Positions 1 to 12,770 of a DNA stretch of 64,000 nucleotides are shown piece after piece. The stretch comes from Megascapheus bottae (Eukaryota; Chordata; Mammalia; Rodentia; Geomyidae). The stretch's first letter is position 1; each line of letters opens with the position of its first letter. The translations under genes and the position numbers were made by a program. The stretch lies in assembly GCA_024803745.1 (NCBI GenBank), contig JANJXV010000020.1, positions 21,998,777-22,062,776 of the forward strand, written 5' to 3'. The notes under the pieces are model-generated. The model did not search any database, had not been told where the DNA came from, and saw only the letters and a program-made list of their open reading frames with translations.

Positions 1-6
1 CTATGA

Positions 7-51
7 TGTGTGTGTGTGTGTGTGTGTATGTGTGTATGTGTGTGTGTGTGT
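7..51. repeat. (TG)n microsatellite
   Basis: About 22 TG units with two TA interruptions. No SINE body is recognisable beside it, but it lies at the window edge. Confidence 0.95.
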
Positions 52-118
52 TGAGCCATGGGTCTGTGAGTTGTCATGTGTGCTTTCTGCCCATCAGGAA
101 TTCCATTCTGATTTCTTT

Positions 119-313
119 TCTTTTTCTGCCAGTCCTGTGCTTGAACTCAAGGCCTGAGCACTGTCCTTGGATTTTCTCAAAGCTAGAGCTCTACCACTTG
201 AGTCACAGCACCACTACCTGCTTTTTTTCTATGTATGTGGAACCGAGGAATCGAACCCCAGTCTTTGTGCATGCTAGGCAAGCACTGTACCACTAGGCCA
301 AACTCCCTACCCC
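119..313 (-). mobile_element. IDL-Geo dimeric SINE
   Basis: Antisense copy. The Geo monomer reads gccagtcctg through caaagctagagctctaccac, and the ID-like head ends with gctaggcaagcactgtaccac and ggccaaactccc. An 18-bp target-site duplication (ttccattctgatttcttt) is at 101-118 and 314-331, so both ends are well defined. Confidence 0.93.
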
Positions 314-331
314 TTCCATTCTGATTTCTTT

Positions 332-1671
332 CTGGACTTGATAGCTGGAAATCTAGCTGCCATTTTTAACCAACAAGAACCCTTGAGACAGTAGCTACTT
401 CTAAGGCTGGGAAACCAGAAAGGTAAGATGATGGGAGTCTCCCGTCCATGGTTGCCTTAGCTCAGCATTATTTTAATGCACAGAAATTAATTTTTGCTTT
501 ATTGAAGCTAATTAATAAGCTCTTACCAGAAGCTGACATTAGTCATTAGAAGTTTAGTCACTAATAGAATTATTTTAAAGAACATAAACTTTTTTTCTGT
601 GTACTCAGTGTAAGGAGGGAGGAGAGAACTCATAAAACATAATTATATATGATTTTGCTACTCAAATGCTTATGCTCTTATGGTAGAGAGAAAATAAACA
701 CACAAAGCAGCATTGAATTGCTTAATAGTGTTTTGGAGATTCAGTAGAATCTACACAATTTAGAGATGAGAGTGATTCATCAGGAAGCCTACAGATGGAA
801 GTCTTAGGCTTAGTGTTCAGGGATCAGAAAAGCAAGAAGACAAGCCTGTAGTACTAGAGAAGGTGACAGGTGATAGCTCAGGGGCAGGAATGTTTTCATG
901 GGGATATGAAGGTGTTGTCACAAATAATATATGAAAAGTCTTTTGGCATTGTCCTTGACTTAGGATATTTCAACATTCTAATAATTTATATCTCAGATTT
1001 TAACCTCTTCTATTCTCTGCATATTGCTTTTGAAGTTTTTTTTCTGTAAAAATCACTTAAAATTTCTCTTGTTTCTGATGGCTACAGGAAATAGTCTGAG
1101 TTCATCATTTTGTTTTTGTAGGTTGGTGTCTGTTTTGTGCTTCAAATCTTTCCTCACCCCATTCTCTTCTTATATTTAAAAAATTATTATATCAAAGTAT
1201 GCAATGCTGATTTTAAAAAGTACACTTTTGAACTTGCTATGAAATCTCTCTGGATGCCATTGTTCCCCTATCTGCCGATATACATGTCTTGCAATTGTGA
1301 GTTCCCTTCAACTCAGTAAATCAAAGCTACCTTTCTGTGTGTTACTGTACTTTGTGACATGCATGTTTAATAACAAATATGTTAAATTTTACAGTTAGAT
1401 TGCTTTAATCAATTTATGTAATTGAAGAAATGGGAAACTATTCACAAGATAAATATGGGAGTAGAATGAAAAGAGTCAAATGCTAGAAATGTTGAATGAA
1501 CATTCAAATATTGGATGAAAATATTGTTCTAAGCATCTCACAGCAAGAGAAAAACTTGAAATTCAGATTCTCTATCACATCCATTTTTTAAAGTCAAATG
1601 CTTTAAATTTCCATTTCTTCCAGGGGTGAATTCACAGATAAGGGATTGCATAATATAATAATCCAATTTTT
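332..1671. other. AT-rich intergenic sequence, nothing recognised
   Basis: No frame longer than about 60 codons with protein-like composition and no repeat family I can name. Confidence 0.6.
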
Positions 1672-1772
1672 TAAATTTTTATTTATTTATTTTGTCAGTT
1701 GTGAAGCTTGAACTTGGGACCTAGGCATTGTCACTGCACTGTTTGTTTTTTTGCTCAAGGTTAGTACCTTAT
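1672..1772 (-). mobile_element. Partial B1-headed SINE, right arm only
   Basis: An (ATTT)n run is followed by the antisense right arm (gaagcttgaacttgggacct, ttttgctcaaggttagtacc). The head is missing. Confidence 0.65.
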
Positions 1773-2639
1773 TATTTCTGACATAGAAGACAATTTCACA
1801 ATGTAAATATCACAGAAGATAAAGTTAGTACCTAATAAGAAAATGACTTCCATTCTGCTTTTATAAAAATGATGTATGTCTAGATTCCTATAGAGTTATA
1901 GTCTATGAAATTTATGTAATATATACAGTATTATACTTCTGCATTACAACAGAATTTATTACCTTCTTAAAAAAATAAATCATATATTCATATTTTTCAC
2001 TAAAATCTCATGCTAATCAAAATCTCAGGTTCCTTTGTAGGAACATTCTTTTACTAGATATTAAATAAGAAGTCAGTTATTTCTTTTGCTTATTTTTTTA
2101 TAGCCAATATGATAAAATATATGCAGTGCAACTACATAATAGGTTGGTCCTTTATTTATAAAATATTTATTGAATAAGCATTCATCATGTCAGTGTACTG
2201 AGTTATTCACTTGGGAAACATAAGCAACAATTCATGAACACAGAGAATTATAACTCAAGGTTGAAGTTGGAAGGGAACAGATTAATAAGAGAGAAGCAAT
2301 AATAAAACTGTGTTAAGTTGTATGAAATTACTAACAAAGACCAGCTTCCTGGCCTGCTAGGAAAAGAAGTTATTCTTCACCTGACATGTCATTGTTGAAT
2401 CAATCACAGTCACTGTGACATCAATACACTTTTTGAGAAGAATGAAACACTAGAAATCATGATAATAAACATAAAATTTTAAATAGGATTAGCAACATGA
2501 TTTTCATATTATAAAAGATTGTTTTATTGTATTTTATTCTCTTTTTATCTGTAAAGAATATATTTAATGACTATTATTTGGGATGCAATTATTCATAGTA
2601 TTACCCATTGCTTTGCTTTTTCTTTCTTTTAAAAAAAAT

Positions 2640-2720
2640 TTTTTTTGAGACTGGGACTCATACTCCACATCTGGTGCTTTTGTTCATACACTAACACTCT
2701 ACCAACTGAACAATACTTCT
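2640..2720 (-). mobile_element. Degenerate SINE fragment, probably tRNA-derived
   Basis: Behind a T-rich run comes gactgggactcatactccac, then aacactctaccaactgaaca. This resembles the antisense tRNA-like half of the local SINEs, but it is too decayed to assign. Confidence 0.4.
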
Positions 2721-2944
2721 CACTCCAAGGGTTGGTATCTTTCGTTTTCTGTCATTTTTCCCCTACACATTGTTTTTCATATGCTTTCAACCACATTAGC
2801 ATAATTGTTACCAATATATTTTTAATTTTATTTTGTACATCTAAATATTTAAGATGTAAACTTTTATAGAAACTTAAAACATAGGAAAGAATACCAGAAT
2901 ACTTTTGTATTTCTTTTTTTAGGTAAAAATAAGAATCGTTTTTC

Positions 2945-3158
2945 GCCAGGCACAGTGGCTCATGTCTGTAATCCTAGCTACTCAGGAGGCTGAGATCTGA
3001 TGGTCAAGATTCAAAGCCAGCCAGGCACAAAATGACCTGAGATGCTTATTTACAATTAACCTCTAGAAAATGGGAAGTGGGGCTTGACTCAAGGGTAGGG
3101 CAGTATCCTTGAGCTGAAGAGCTTAAGGTTAGTTCAAGCCCCATGACACCCCCCACCA

Positions 3159-3206
<48 letters not shown>
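2945..3206 (+). mobile_element. B1-headed SINE with Geo-like right arm and (CA)n tail
   Basis: The head matches 7SL/B1 (cacagtggctcatgtctgta, tcctagctactcaggaggct). The right arm (ggggcttgactcaagggtag, gttcaagccccatgacac) resembles the Geo monomer. The tail has become (CA)n at 3157-3206. Flanks aagaatcgtttttc / aagaatcatatttc (2931-2944, 3207-3220) look like the duplication. Confidence 0.88.
3157..3206. repeat. (CA)n microsatellite in a SINE tail
   Basis: About 24 CA units directly after the gttcaagccccatgacac end of the B1-headed SINE. Confidence 0.95.
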
Positions 3207-3208
<2 letters not shown>

Positions 3209-3682
3209 GAATCATATTTCATTTAACTGACTTTAGCATTTCAAGACTTTAAATATCAAATTTGTGATTATCCAGGGCTATTGGTAGATACTTTTAAATA
3301 ATTTAAAATAAAGTAGTCAAAGGAACTACCTTGATAAAATATTATTTGATTATCCTAATTGTCAGTCTTAACTGCCCCATATTTCTCAATGTTTGAACAA
3401 AATTTAGTTTTGCCTACCTGTAAAGTTTTTCTTGTGAGTTGATTCTAAAATACTATTGGCAGTTACTTTTACAGAAGATGCTTGAATGTTAAAATTCCTC
3501 CTGCAATGGATATTTACTGCATTTATAGCTATTACATGCTTCATATGTAGCCCTATCTGCTTATAGACAATGTTCATGCTTCAAAGGTGTCATGTGTGGG
3601 GATATAAGACATGCTTTCAGGTGCTTGTTTCAGCAAAAACCATTGTATATAGATAGGCACAGTTTCCCCCAGCAAAATAGGC

Positions 3683-3935
3683 TCTATGGCCAAGTGCTGG
3701 TGGTTTATGTCTGTAATCCGAGCTAGTCAGGAGGCTGAGATTTGAGGATCATGGTAGTTCAGAGCCAGACAGGAAAGTCTTATTAAACTCTTATCTCCAA
3801 TTACCACCAAAAAACTGGAAGTGGTGTTGTGGCTCTAAGTGGTAGAGCACTATCCTTGAGCAAAACAGCTCAGGGATAGTGCCCATGCCCTGATTTTGAT
3901 CCATACGAGCAACCAAACCAAACCAAAGCAAAGCA
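3683..3935 (+). mobile_element. B1-headed Geo-like SINE
   Basis: B1-like head (gtgctggtggtttatgtctg), the linker cttatctccaattaccacc, then the right arm (ggaagtggtgttgtggctct, gtggtagagcactatccttg). The tail is accaaaccaaaccaaagc. Confidence 0.85.
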
Positions 3936-6900
3936 AAACCGAAGGCTCTGTGAATGAGAACTCTAAATGATTTGCTTGATCTTGGTGACACTGGAAATGG
4001 CTGTGTGTGCTGAAAGGATTTGGCCCTGTTCAGAGAAATTTCTTAGAATCTTATGTCACTTCCTGTGAGTCCATGGCCAAAAGCCACAGAAGACTTGCCC
4101 TGCTTTGGTAAAAACAGATAAAGAATCCATCTTTGAAAGAGACTGCTCTGCTTTTCAAACTTTTTTTTGCCAATAGTTATTGTAATAAGTCTCAACAATG
4201 GTGCAAACCTTCATTTCCTCCATGGTCTCTCCTTTTCCAAGGGTGATTACAGATAGATATCTTTGAAAATATTAGTATATATCCACATTCCAATATACAT
4301 TGAGTTCAGTTTATCCCATTTACATGTCAAGCTTTTACTTCAAGCTACTTCATTCTTTGTCATTGCTTCATTATATAACATAGCACTATTTATTCAATGC
4401 TATACTTATTATCGGTTGTATTCATTGATTCACATTCCATTACATTAACAAACCATGCTATCATAAGTACTTCTATAAGGCAAATAGATTCAATATCCCT
4501 ATAGAGTTCTCTATAATAGAATTACTATGAAAAGAGTTATATACTTGTCCCTGGTAGTTTTCATAACAAGCTATGTAAGATGATCTCACTTTATTTTCAG
4601 TTCTTTACTAAAGGGACAAGACAGGGGTGCCATGCAGAAGCAGACTGCAGGGAGGAAGGAGAGCTGAACAATTGCAATGTACTAGAAAAGAACAGTGCCC
4701 CACTGTTAGGGTTGGTACAATTCTATTTGATTAAGTTTGGCATAAAATTGGTACTTAGAATTGGCAGTCTTACAAAAGAAGGCAAAGAATGAGGTAAATC
4801 TGACTTTAAATCATAGTGGACTAAAAAATCTCTCAAGAAAAGATATTCAGGCAAATGTAAGATGTGATTTGCCTTTAGGCAAAAATGCTACTTATAAACA
4901 TCCTTTCCATTTGTGATGTTTTAATTATATTCCAGAATAATACTTTGTTCCTTATTAGGGTGATTGTTAGTTAGAAATTGAAAAACAATTTTCTTAAGGA
5001 ATTTATTCCATCTGTATTGTTCATTCTATTGGCTGTCTGTCTCTAATAAACACCTTCGTTTTCACACATCATGGACTTCTTTTTTCAATTTATTTTTGAT
5101 ATAATTTAAAAAGATTTCCTGAAACCAAGAAATGAATTACTTTTTCTTTTGCCAAGAACAGACTGCATTGCAGTAGGTTCTGGAGAAACCTATTAAAAGT
5201 GCTTTAGTCAGAAGAAATGTTTTTCCAAATTAAGATAATGCAGTGGGAGAACTATAAAACAATATTTAAATTTCTTATTCCTAGTGTACTAAGGTATATC
5301 TGAATGGAAATAAGATAGTTTGTCTAGGTTAGTAATTTAATTATGAATCTCTTCCAGACTATCAAATTTATTGAAGATGTTATTTATCTAATGTTCCTTC
5401 AACTTAAAAAGAAACAAAATAAAAAACTCTAGACATTTAAAACTATTTGTAAATTTGAATAGCAAGCTTATTACCTCTTTATACCTTTCAAAAGAAAAAG
5501 GCAAAACTTAAAAGCTCCTTTCAGAACATTTAAACCATAATTTAACTTAAAATTTATTGCATATAGCTTATGAAGAAACTATGGCAATTTTGAATATGGT
5601 GAAAGAGATTGAGGGGAAAGACGATGCTCAAAAGTGCATGTGCTATAGCAGCATGTAGAGTATATGGCCTGCGTTTCATGGTATCTTCAGATGGTTGTAA
5701 AGAAGCACAGTTCACCTGGATTCAGTATTTGGGTTAATGAAAGTGATCCAGGAATAGTAACATGCCCCTTTCAGACACTTTTTACAATAGACTGGGAAGA
5801 GGATCTGAGTGATTTGGAGATAGCTCTATTCACTTTGAAAAAAAAGGGGGGCCTGACCTTGAACCTATCACCTAATGTCTTTGCATCTCACTTTACTCAT
5901 CTCTAAATAATGAGGTTGGACCAGATAATTACCACTGAAACTTTTCCAGCATGCAGAAAGAGAACTGGCATTTGATAAGGACCTCTTGCTGTTGTCTGTA
6001 TACATCATTCAGTTTGAAATGCACTAGCCCTGGGCATCATTATAATATCTAAGTTATGCTTTTCTTTGATGTTCTTCTTTAAAAAATTGTCTCTACTGCA
6101 ATCCCTTTGTTCAACTACTTATGAGTAATTTATAAAAAAAAAACTATAAAAAATTGTCTCTCTCTAAAGGAGGTATGGTGCTTGGGACAAAAGCTTAACG
6201 TTTTCCTGAGTTTTGAAGCCAGACAAACTTGGTTTGGAAAGTTGGCTCTCACATCTACTTGTGTCTCTGGATGGCTGCCTTTCTCTTAATCACAAGTTTC
6301 TTATTCATCAGTATTGCATATTAATATGTCCCTCACACATTTGCTATGTTAATTAATGTATATCATGCCTCTAGGACTTAACTGAATTTAATAGCTGTTA
6401 TCTAATTATGGCTACTATTCTTATCATTTTTATAATCCCAAATTTTCCTCCTTACCTCTTGGTAGCTAATAGGTTAGTCCAGCTCAAGATGACATAGGGA
6501 TCAATGTTTCTATTGACTTTTGTGTTTCCCGAAGGAAACTCCTACAGGCCATTTTCCTCCTCACAGCCATGTCTGGACTGTGACTGAGCTCTGGATTGCC
6601 CCCTGCTTCTGACCTCATTAGAATACAGGGAATAGCAGTATTTAGTCAGCTTTCCACTATTATAAAATATAAGTGAAGATGGTCAGTTTATGAAGAGAGA
6701 AGATTATTTGGGTTAGAGCATTAGAGGTTTTCGGTTCACAACTGGTTCATTGGCTCTAGTGTTTTTAGGCCTAGGATGTGGGGGCCACGTGGCAATGGTA
6801 GGCTATGACTGTTGCAGCAAAGCTGCTCACCTGATGACCAGAGTCAACAAGAGAGGAGATGGGGCCAGGGTTCACTGCTCCTGGGACAGACCTCCAAGGA

Positions 6901-6939
6901 CCTTCCTCTAGGCAGACCTTTACAGGTCTAACTCGAAGC
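3936..6939. other. AT-rich intergenic sequence, nothing recognised
   Basis: The longest frame (5664-5906, 80 codons) ends in a low-complexity lysine run and has no recognisable domain or splice context. No SINE or L1 landmark found. Confidence 0.6.
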
Positions 6940-7120
6940 TTGCTTGTTTTCCTATCCTTGCTTCCTTCTTGGTTTCCTTCCTTGCTTTCTCCTTTCCCTC
7001 CCTTTGTTCCCTCCCTCCTTTTTCCCCTCCTTTCTCGCTCTCTCTTTCTCTGTTCTCTCCCTGTCGCTCTCTCTGACTCTCTGCTTATTTCCTTCTTTCT
7101 TTGTCTCTTTCTTTCCTTCA
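6940..7120. repeat. Polypyrimidine (CT-rich) tract
   Basis: About 180 bp of almost pure C/T (ttccttcc, ctctctct and tttcttt motifs) on the tail side of a diverged SINE. The apparent 108- and 136-codon open frames across it are by-products of low complexity. Confidence 0.9.
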
Positions 7121-7330
7121 TGTGTGTGCAAGTGCTGAGGGTTGAACTCAAGGTCTGGGCACTGTCCCTTAGCATGTTCACTTAGTTCTGGTGGTCTATC
7201 ACTTGAAACACACTTCTACGTCTTTTCCTGTCCTGCCTGATTGCACCACAATCCTCAGATCTCAGGGTCCCCCCACCCCACCCCAGAAGATAATATTACA
7301 GGCCTGAACTACCAATGCCCTGCTAATGAG
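7121..7330 (-). mobile_element. B1-headed Geo-like SINE, heavily diverged
   Basis: Antisense: gctgagggttgaactcaagg right arm, atcctcagatctcaggg head, then attacaggcctgaactacca. The CT-rich tract at 6940-7120 occupies its tail position. Confidence 0.7.
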
Positions 7331-7740
7331 GCTTTTTTTCTTAAGATCAAATGTTTCTCTTTGAACATGCTCTAGACCAACTTTCCCTGTGGCTGGTGTG
7401 GAAGTGCAAAAACCTCAGCTCCAGAATGATTGCTGAGCTGTCTTAAAGGTCGACAAACAGCAGTCACTAGAGACTGTCTTCTAGTGGCTGAAAAAGGAAG
7501 TTAAATGTCAGTGCTCACCACTCATAGCTGTTTGGAGGAGAAAGTAGCTCTACTTGATTTCTCCCCCATCACTTGGCAGCCATTGCTAGACCTGGAAGTT
7601 TCGTAGGGGGAGTTACACAGTTAGTGATGCCCTGATAACAAATTTTACCTCAACTATTTGACCCTCCAAAGCAGGCTTGTTCCTAACATTTCCACCTCAT
7701 AATCAAGGCAACAAGCAGAGACCCTTGTAGCATATGTCTG

Positions 7741-7769
7741 AATTATTGAATGTTATACATTCAATAATT
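7741..7769. repeat. Perfect 12-bp inverted repeat
   Basis: aattattgaatg and its exact reverse complement cattcaataatt are separated by ttata, forming a possible hairpin. There is no T run typical of a terminator and no gene nearby. Confidence 0.7.
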
Positions 7770-7803
7770 TTAAATTAGAATTGTTTAGCTGACTGAAATT
7801 TTT

Positions 7804-8003
7804 GTGTTTTGTTTTATTTTTGCCAGTCCCAGAGCTTGAACTCAGGGCCTGGGTACTGTCCTTGGATACCTTTGCTCAAGGCTACTGCTCTGCCATTTGA
7901 GCCATAGCACCCTTTTTCTGTGTATATGGTACCAAGGAATCAAACTCAGGGCTTTATGCATGCTAGGCAAGCACTCTACCTCTAGGCTATGCTCCTGGCC
8001 TAC
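7804..8003 (-). mobile_element. IDL-Geo-type SINE
   Basis: Antisense and moderately diverged. The tail side reads tttttgccagtcccagag and the head is present (tgctaggcaagcactctacc). A 15-bp duplication with one mismatch (ctgactgaaattttt / ctgactggaattttt) is at 7789-7803 and 8004-8018. Confidence 0.88.
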
Positions 8004-8836
8004 CTGACTGGAATTTTTAAGGTAATTAAACAATTTTAATTATATGTATGCTATTGTAATAAATATATAATTAATTCTAGTATCAATACCTTTTTAGTTG
8101 CTAGTGAGAAAAACAGTATTCAACATCAAAATATGGCAAATACAAGTTCATAAGATCCTACATTCTGAGCTATAAAGGGAAAAAATAAAGCATTCTTAGG
8201 GAAAAAAAGTAATTATATACTGAGCAAAACCTAGTCTATTGAAATAATATTTCTACAACTTCCTTGACCAGCCTGTTACTAAGGGCTTTCACAACTTCAA
8301 ACTCCACACTGTATAGTAATGTCTGTTTCCTTAAACCTTCATGGTATTTGTCATCAACTGATTTTTCTCTTGTGACTAGAAAGCCGAAGATGTGGAGAAA
8401 GTTTATTTTTAGCAGAATTTGCAGTGTTTATCACAAGAGAGGAAATATTGGTTATAGGTTATACAAGTCAAGTACCAGAAGAGTCCTTGTGCTCTTTAAT
8501 ACCCCTGCTCAATGTGTGGAGCCTCTAAGTGGAAGCACTTGTGTTACAGTTTCAGCACAACACTAAACAGGTGTTTTTGATGATCTTACTGAGCTAGTTG
8601 TTGCAAAGTGCTCAGTAGAACTAGGACACACTAGTGATATCCACATTATCTCAAGCAAACACTTAATTTGGAAAACTAGTAACTAAGTGGTCAGGGCTTT
8701 GGGTCTATAAAATGGCCAATAAGATGGAAGTGTAAGGGCTCCTTTATATGACATGATTTTGAATAGCATTGTTTCTGGAAAACTGATTTCGGTGTTTTCA
8801 CAATAAATATACATCCTTATGGAAATGTGATCTTTT

Positions 8837-9030
8837 TTTTTTTTTTGTAAGTCCTGTTGCCTTAGTTCCGGGCCTAATCACTGTCCTTGGGCTTTTTCAA
8901 GGCTAAAGCTCTACCACTTGAGCCACAGCACCATTTCTGGCATTTTCTATATATGTGGTGCCAAGGAATTGAACCTGGATCTTTGTGCATGGTAGGGAAG
9001 CACTCTACCCCTATGCCAAACTCCTGGCCC
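8837..9030 (-). mobile_element. IDL-Geo SINE
   Basis: Antisense copy with a T15 tail. The flanking duplication aatgtgatctttt / aatgtgatatttt lies at 8824-8836 and 9031-9043. Confidence 0.9.
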
Positions 9031-9769
9031 AATGTGATATTTTTCTTCTCTCACAATTTTCTATCCAATCCAAAGAACAGATTCAATACCTAGTTTTCTC
9101 CACAAAGAGCTCCACTTTGAGCTTGCTTATGTTCTCCAAGCCAATAATATCTTAAAGCTTCAAGCATCTTTTAATGTAAAGCAAGGGAAGTATGTGTCCT
9201 GCAGGGGTTGCTTCATGGGCTGAATACACTCATGTTCAGAAAGTGTTCAGTTAACTGTATCTAAATGCGTATCTAGAAAGGATCAAAAACTGAGAAACAC
9301 CTTTGTCAGAAATATTTACAATTCAGTAAGACTTGGATATTTTTTTGCTACCATCGTGTTTTGACTTTGTCAGATGCCTCTATAATAATTTCAGTATGAT
9401 GAGCTGGTTTAGCACCATAACCAAACAGCTGTGTATGTAGTTTTCAGTAAGAGGCAAATAAAGCTGAGGCTGGTGCTTCAGTCAGACTCTACCTGAGATC
9501 TGGGTTGGGTTGGATTAAACTTAAAGATCCTCTCAGGAGCTACTGAAGATTAGCTATAGGGAGCTTTGGCTATATATTTGAAGTGTATTCTATGGAAAAA
9601 CAGAAAGAAAAAAAACCTTTATTTTCTTCAGCTGCTGTTTTCTCCAGTTTTGCATTTACTTTTCTGGGTCCAGTTATTAGTGAGTTCTATAGTTCCTATT
9701 AAAACTTTTAACCTGAGGTATTCTTTTATTTATGCATTCCATTACTTTATTTTTTAACCTTTTCTGAAT

Positions 9770-9850
9770 ATTTCTAAGTAGTTATTGAGGGAGTTGTATT
9801 AAACAAAGCAGTTTATTAATACAGTGCATTTTGATCAATGTCATATTAAA
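9770..9850 (-). mobile_element. LINE-1 3' UTR fragment (cttgatcaatgtca family)
   Basis: aagcagtttattaatacagtgc then attttgatcaatgtcata matches the motif at 21.1, 25.2 and 41.5 kb. An IDL-Geo SINE follows directly. Confidence 0.55.
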
Positions 9851-9862
9851 AAGTGTTGATAG

Positions 9863-10056
9863 GGCTAGGAGTTTGGCCTAGTGGTAGAGTGCTTGCCTAG
9901 ATTGCACGTAGACCCAGGTTTGATTCCTCAATACCATATACATAGAAAAAAAGCCGGAAGTGGTGCTGAGGCTCAAGTGGCAGAGCTCTAGCCTTGAGAA
10001 AGTCCAAGGACAGTGCTCAGACCCTGAGCTCAAGCCCAAGACTTGCAAAAAAAAAT
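9863..10056 (+). mobile_element. IDL-Geo SINE
   Basis: Sense copy: gggctaggagtttggcctag head, Geo monomer, A9 tail. The 10-bp duplication gtgttgatag is at 9853-9862 and 10057-10066. Confidence 0.92.
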
Positions 10057-10066
10057 GTGTTGATAG

Positions 10067-11420
10067 GTATTTTGGAAAAAAAAATGTAAAATCAGACCAA
10101 CATCTTTGGGTAAAGAGAATCTAAGACACTTAAAATTAGCTATGCCTACTTAAATATTTGAGTTCCAGAATCCAAAAAGGAAGAGCTCCCATTGAATGAA
10201 ACAAATTTCACACTCATCATGTGAGAAAATGGATGTGCAAATTCACCTGAACATACAAACAAGTGATTTCCTCAGTGAATGTATGCAGGCTTACTAAATA
10301 ACCACCCCTGCACATCCCCTCACCACCCACAGCTTCTGCTTTTTAGGGGACATTGCTTTTGGAATAACTCCAATGCTTCTTTTGTTTGCTGTGAGTAATA
10401 AGCCTTTCTCCATTATTTTATTTTGGGGTTGTGCTTACTGGCTTTGTACTCACTATGCAAAAAACAAATTGTGTTCAGGCACACTACCACATTTTAAGCA
10501 TTATTATTTTTATACAAAATGTCAAATTCAGCAGTAGTCTTGCATGTTCCTTTCTTTTGGATGACCTTCCCCTTTGGAAGAAGTATGATTATGAGGAAAC
10601 ATTTATTTAGTTCCCTGTTTTACTTCTGACTCCCAGAAAGTTGCCAGAACAGTATTTGTTACATACATTCCTCATTAAAATGCTCACTTAGAAGTTGAAA
10701 ATTGCCTCTCAGTGCAAAAAAATAAACTCAATAATCTATTATCCAAATTAAACACATTTGGAAACATTTAATCAACAGATTGAAATTTTTCATTTGCATC
10801 TACCAAATAAAGTAATCCTCATAAATAAGAATGCTTTTATTCTATGTAGAACAATTAATTTACCACCTCAATTCAGTGTATTAAAAATAAAGCCAGTCAT
10901 AGGCCATATGTATTTATTCATAGATCATATGTATTTATTTTCTGTGCCTGGAATTTGATCTGTTAAATTACCTACATGAATTCTGGCTATATTAGATACA
11001 ACAACAAATACAAAGGGCATAATAGCTTTGTGTTTGTACTCTGATTCTGCATGGATGTACTGTGCATGATCTGATGGATAATTGTGTCAGATAATGTTAC
11101 AGGTTGGCTCTGATCTTCTAATGCTTACATTTCCATAATTTCCTCTTCTGGCTCCTTCCTCAAATACTTTCTGCTGCTTGGTTTTGAGGGTTTCAGTGGC
11201 TAGACTGGGGGTTCCTGTTCATCGCATGGTTCTAGGTACAATTTCTGTAGCCACAACCCTCATGTGGGAATATTAAATTTGAGTTCCCTCAACTCAGGTG
11301 TGGAGAACTCTTAGGTCTACTCATGGCTCAGAGTTCTGAAGGAACAAGTTGACTAACTTCTACCCAAAACCACACCCTTTCTCCTGTGACTCACTTGTGG
11401 AGGGTTTCCTTCAAAACTTA
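10067..11420. other. Intergenic sequence, nothing recognised
   Basis: No coding or repeat signature. 11100-11380 is slightly richer in GC but not assignable. Confidence 0.55.
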
Positions 11421-11429
11421 CTTGTATAG

Positions 11430-11636
11430 CTGTGTGTTGATGGCTCACACCTGTAATCCTAGCTGCTTCTGGCCAGGAAAGTCAGTGAGACTCTTATCTC
11501 CAATTAATCACTCAAAAACCAGAAGTGGCACTGTAGCTCAAAATGGTAAAGCACTAGCCTTGAGCAAAAGAGCTCAGAGACGGCACACAGCCTCTGAGTT
11601 CAAGCCCAATGACAGACCAATGACAACAACAAAATA
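11430..11636 (+). mobile_element. B1-headed Geo-like SINE, internally shortened head
   Basis: The head (gatggctcacacctgtaatc) is shortened after tagctgcttctgg. The right arm is complete, with an exact box B (GTTCAAGCC, 11598-11606). Flanks cttacttgtatag / attacttgcatatag suggest a diverged duplication. Confidence 0.85.
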
Positions 11637-12511
11637 ATTACTTGCATATAGATCTTGCATATAGATTGCTAGATCTGCTTCTGGTGAATCAAAATTAGCA
11701 TAGAATTAGCTCTCATAAAACAGGACAAAAATGTTGTGTCTCAATTTTGCTTGTTTCCCAGTTGAGTGCAATAAAAGCGAGAGTTAGACATGTTAACAAT
11801 CACATGAATAGATAAATCTCATGAGTAATATTTTCAAATTGAATATGAAATAGATTGCTTTTAATTCCATTCCAAGGAAATCATATTAGTGATTAAGTGA
11901 AGTAGATAGGCCAGCAATTCTGCAATGGGAGAAACTTTCTTTCAAACACTTTTAAAGAAAAAAAAGACTGGGTTTTATTAAAAATTTTTGATAACTAGTC
12001 AAATACTCTAAAAGTGCAACCCTGAATTGCATTTAGCAAGAGTTGAACCTTATCAGCTATAGGAGAACCATCAAGAGACTGTTAGTAATTCAGAATAGAC
12101 ATTGTTGATATTTCTGTGGTTTCCTTTCTCAAACTTAGCCAAAACCCGAGGTAGTTCCAGGTTTGCATTTTCTTTCTACCTCAGAAGATCTCATTAAGTT
12201 CCATTGTATGTGATTTACTTTTTTGGTAAGTGGATTCTTATTAACATATTCTGGACATGGATGTTTATATGGTTCACAAAGGTCTCACACTTTTTGTTGC
12301 ACTTTGGCTTGGTTGCCAGGCTCAAAAAGGATTACTATTTTTAGCACTTCATGCAACCTTCCAACCCTTTGTTATGTAAATACAAGCAACTGTACACATA
12401 GTTTCTTATATCTGTTCTAGAACCCTAATGCCCACATATGGAATGGTTCAATTTGGCTATATTTTATAGCCATTACTATGTAATTATAAGGCTGACTCTA
12501 AAAATCCTGAG

Positions 12512-12770
12512 CGGAGCTGGCTCAGTGGCTCATGCCTATAATCTTAGATACTTAGTAGGCTGAGATCTGAGGATTGAAGTCCAAAGCCAGCCTGGGCTTT
12601 AAAGCCTATGAGACTCTTAGCTGCATGTAACCACCAGGAAACTGGAAATGGTACTGTGGCTAAAGGTGGTAGAGCACTAGTCTTGAGCAATAATTGCTCA
12701 GGAACAGTGCTCAGGCCTTGAGTTCAAGCCCAACAACCAATTAACTAACTAATGAACTAAATAAATAAAT
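12512..12770 (+). mobile_element. B1-headed Geo-like SINE
   Basis: The head is ggctcagtggctcatgccta, followed by the linker and right arm, with an exact box B (GTTCAAGCC, 12722-12730). The tail is an AACT/AAAT-type A-rich run. Confidence 0.88.

Noticed and set aside
6771..7185. 136-codon minus-strand Arg/Lys/Glu frame and overlapping plus-strand frames
   Set aside because: Produced by the CT-rich tract, with competing frames on both strands. It ends inside a diverged SINE.
7741..7769. Transcription terminator or MITE end
   Set aside because: The 12-bp hairpin is AT-rich, without a T run, gene or second terminal repeat; it may be chance in AT-rich DNA.
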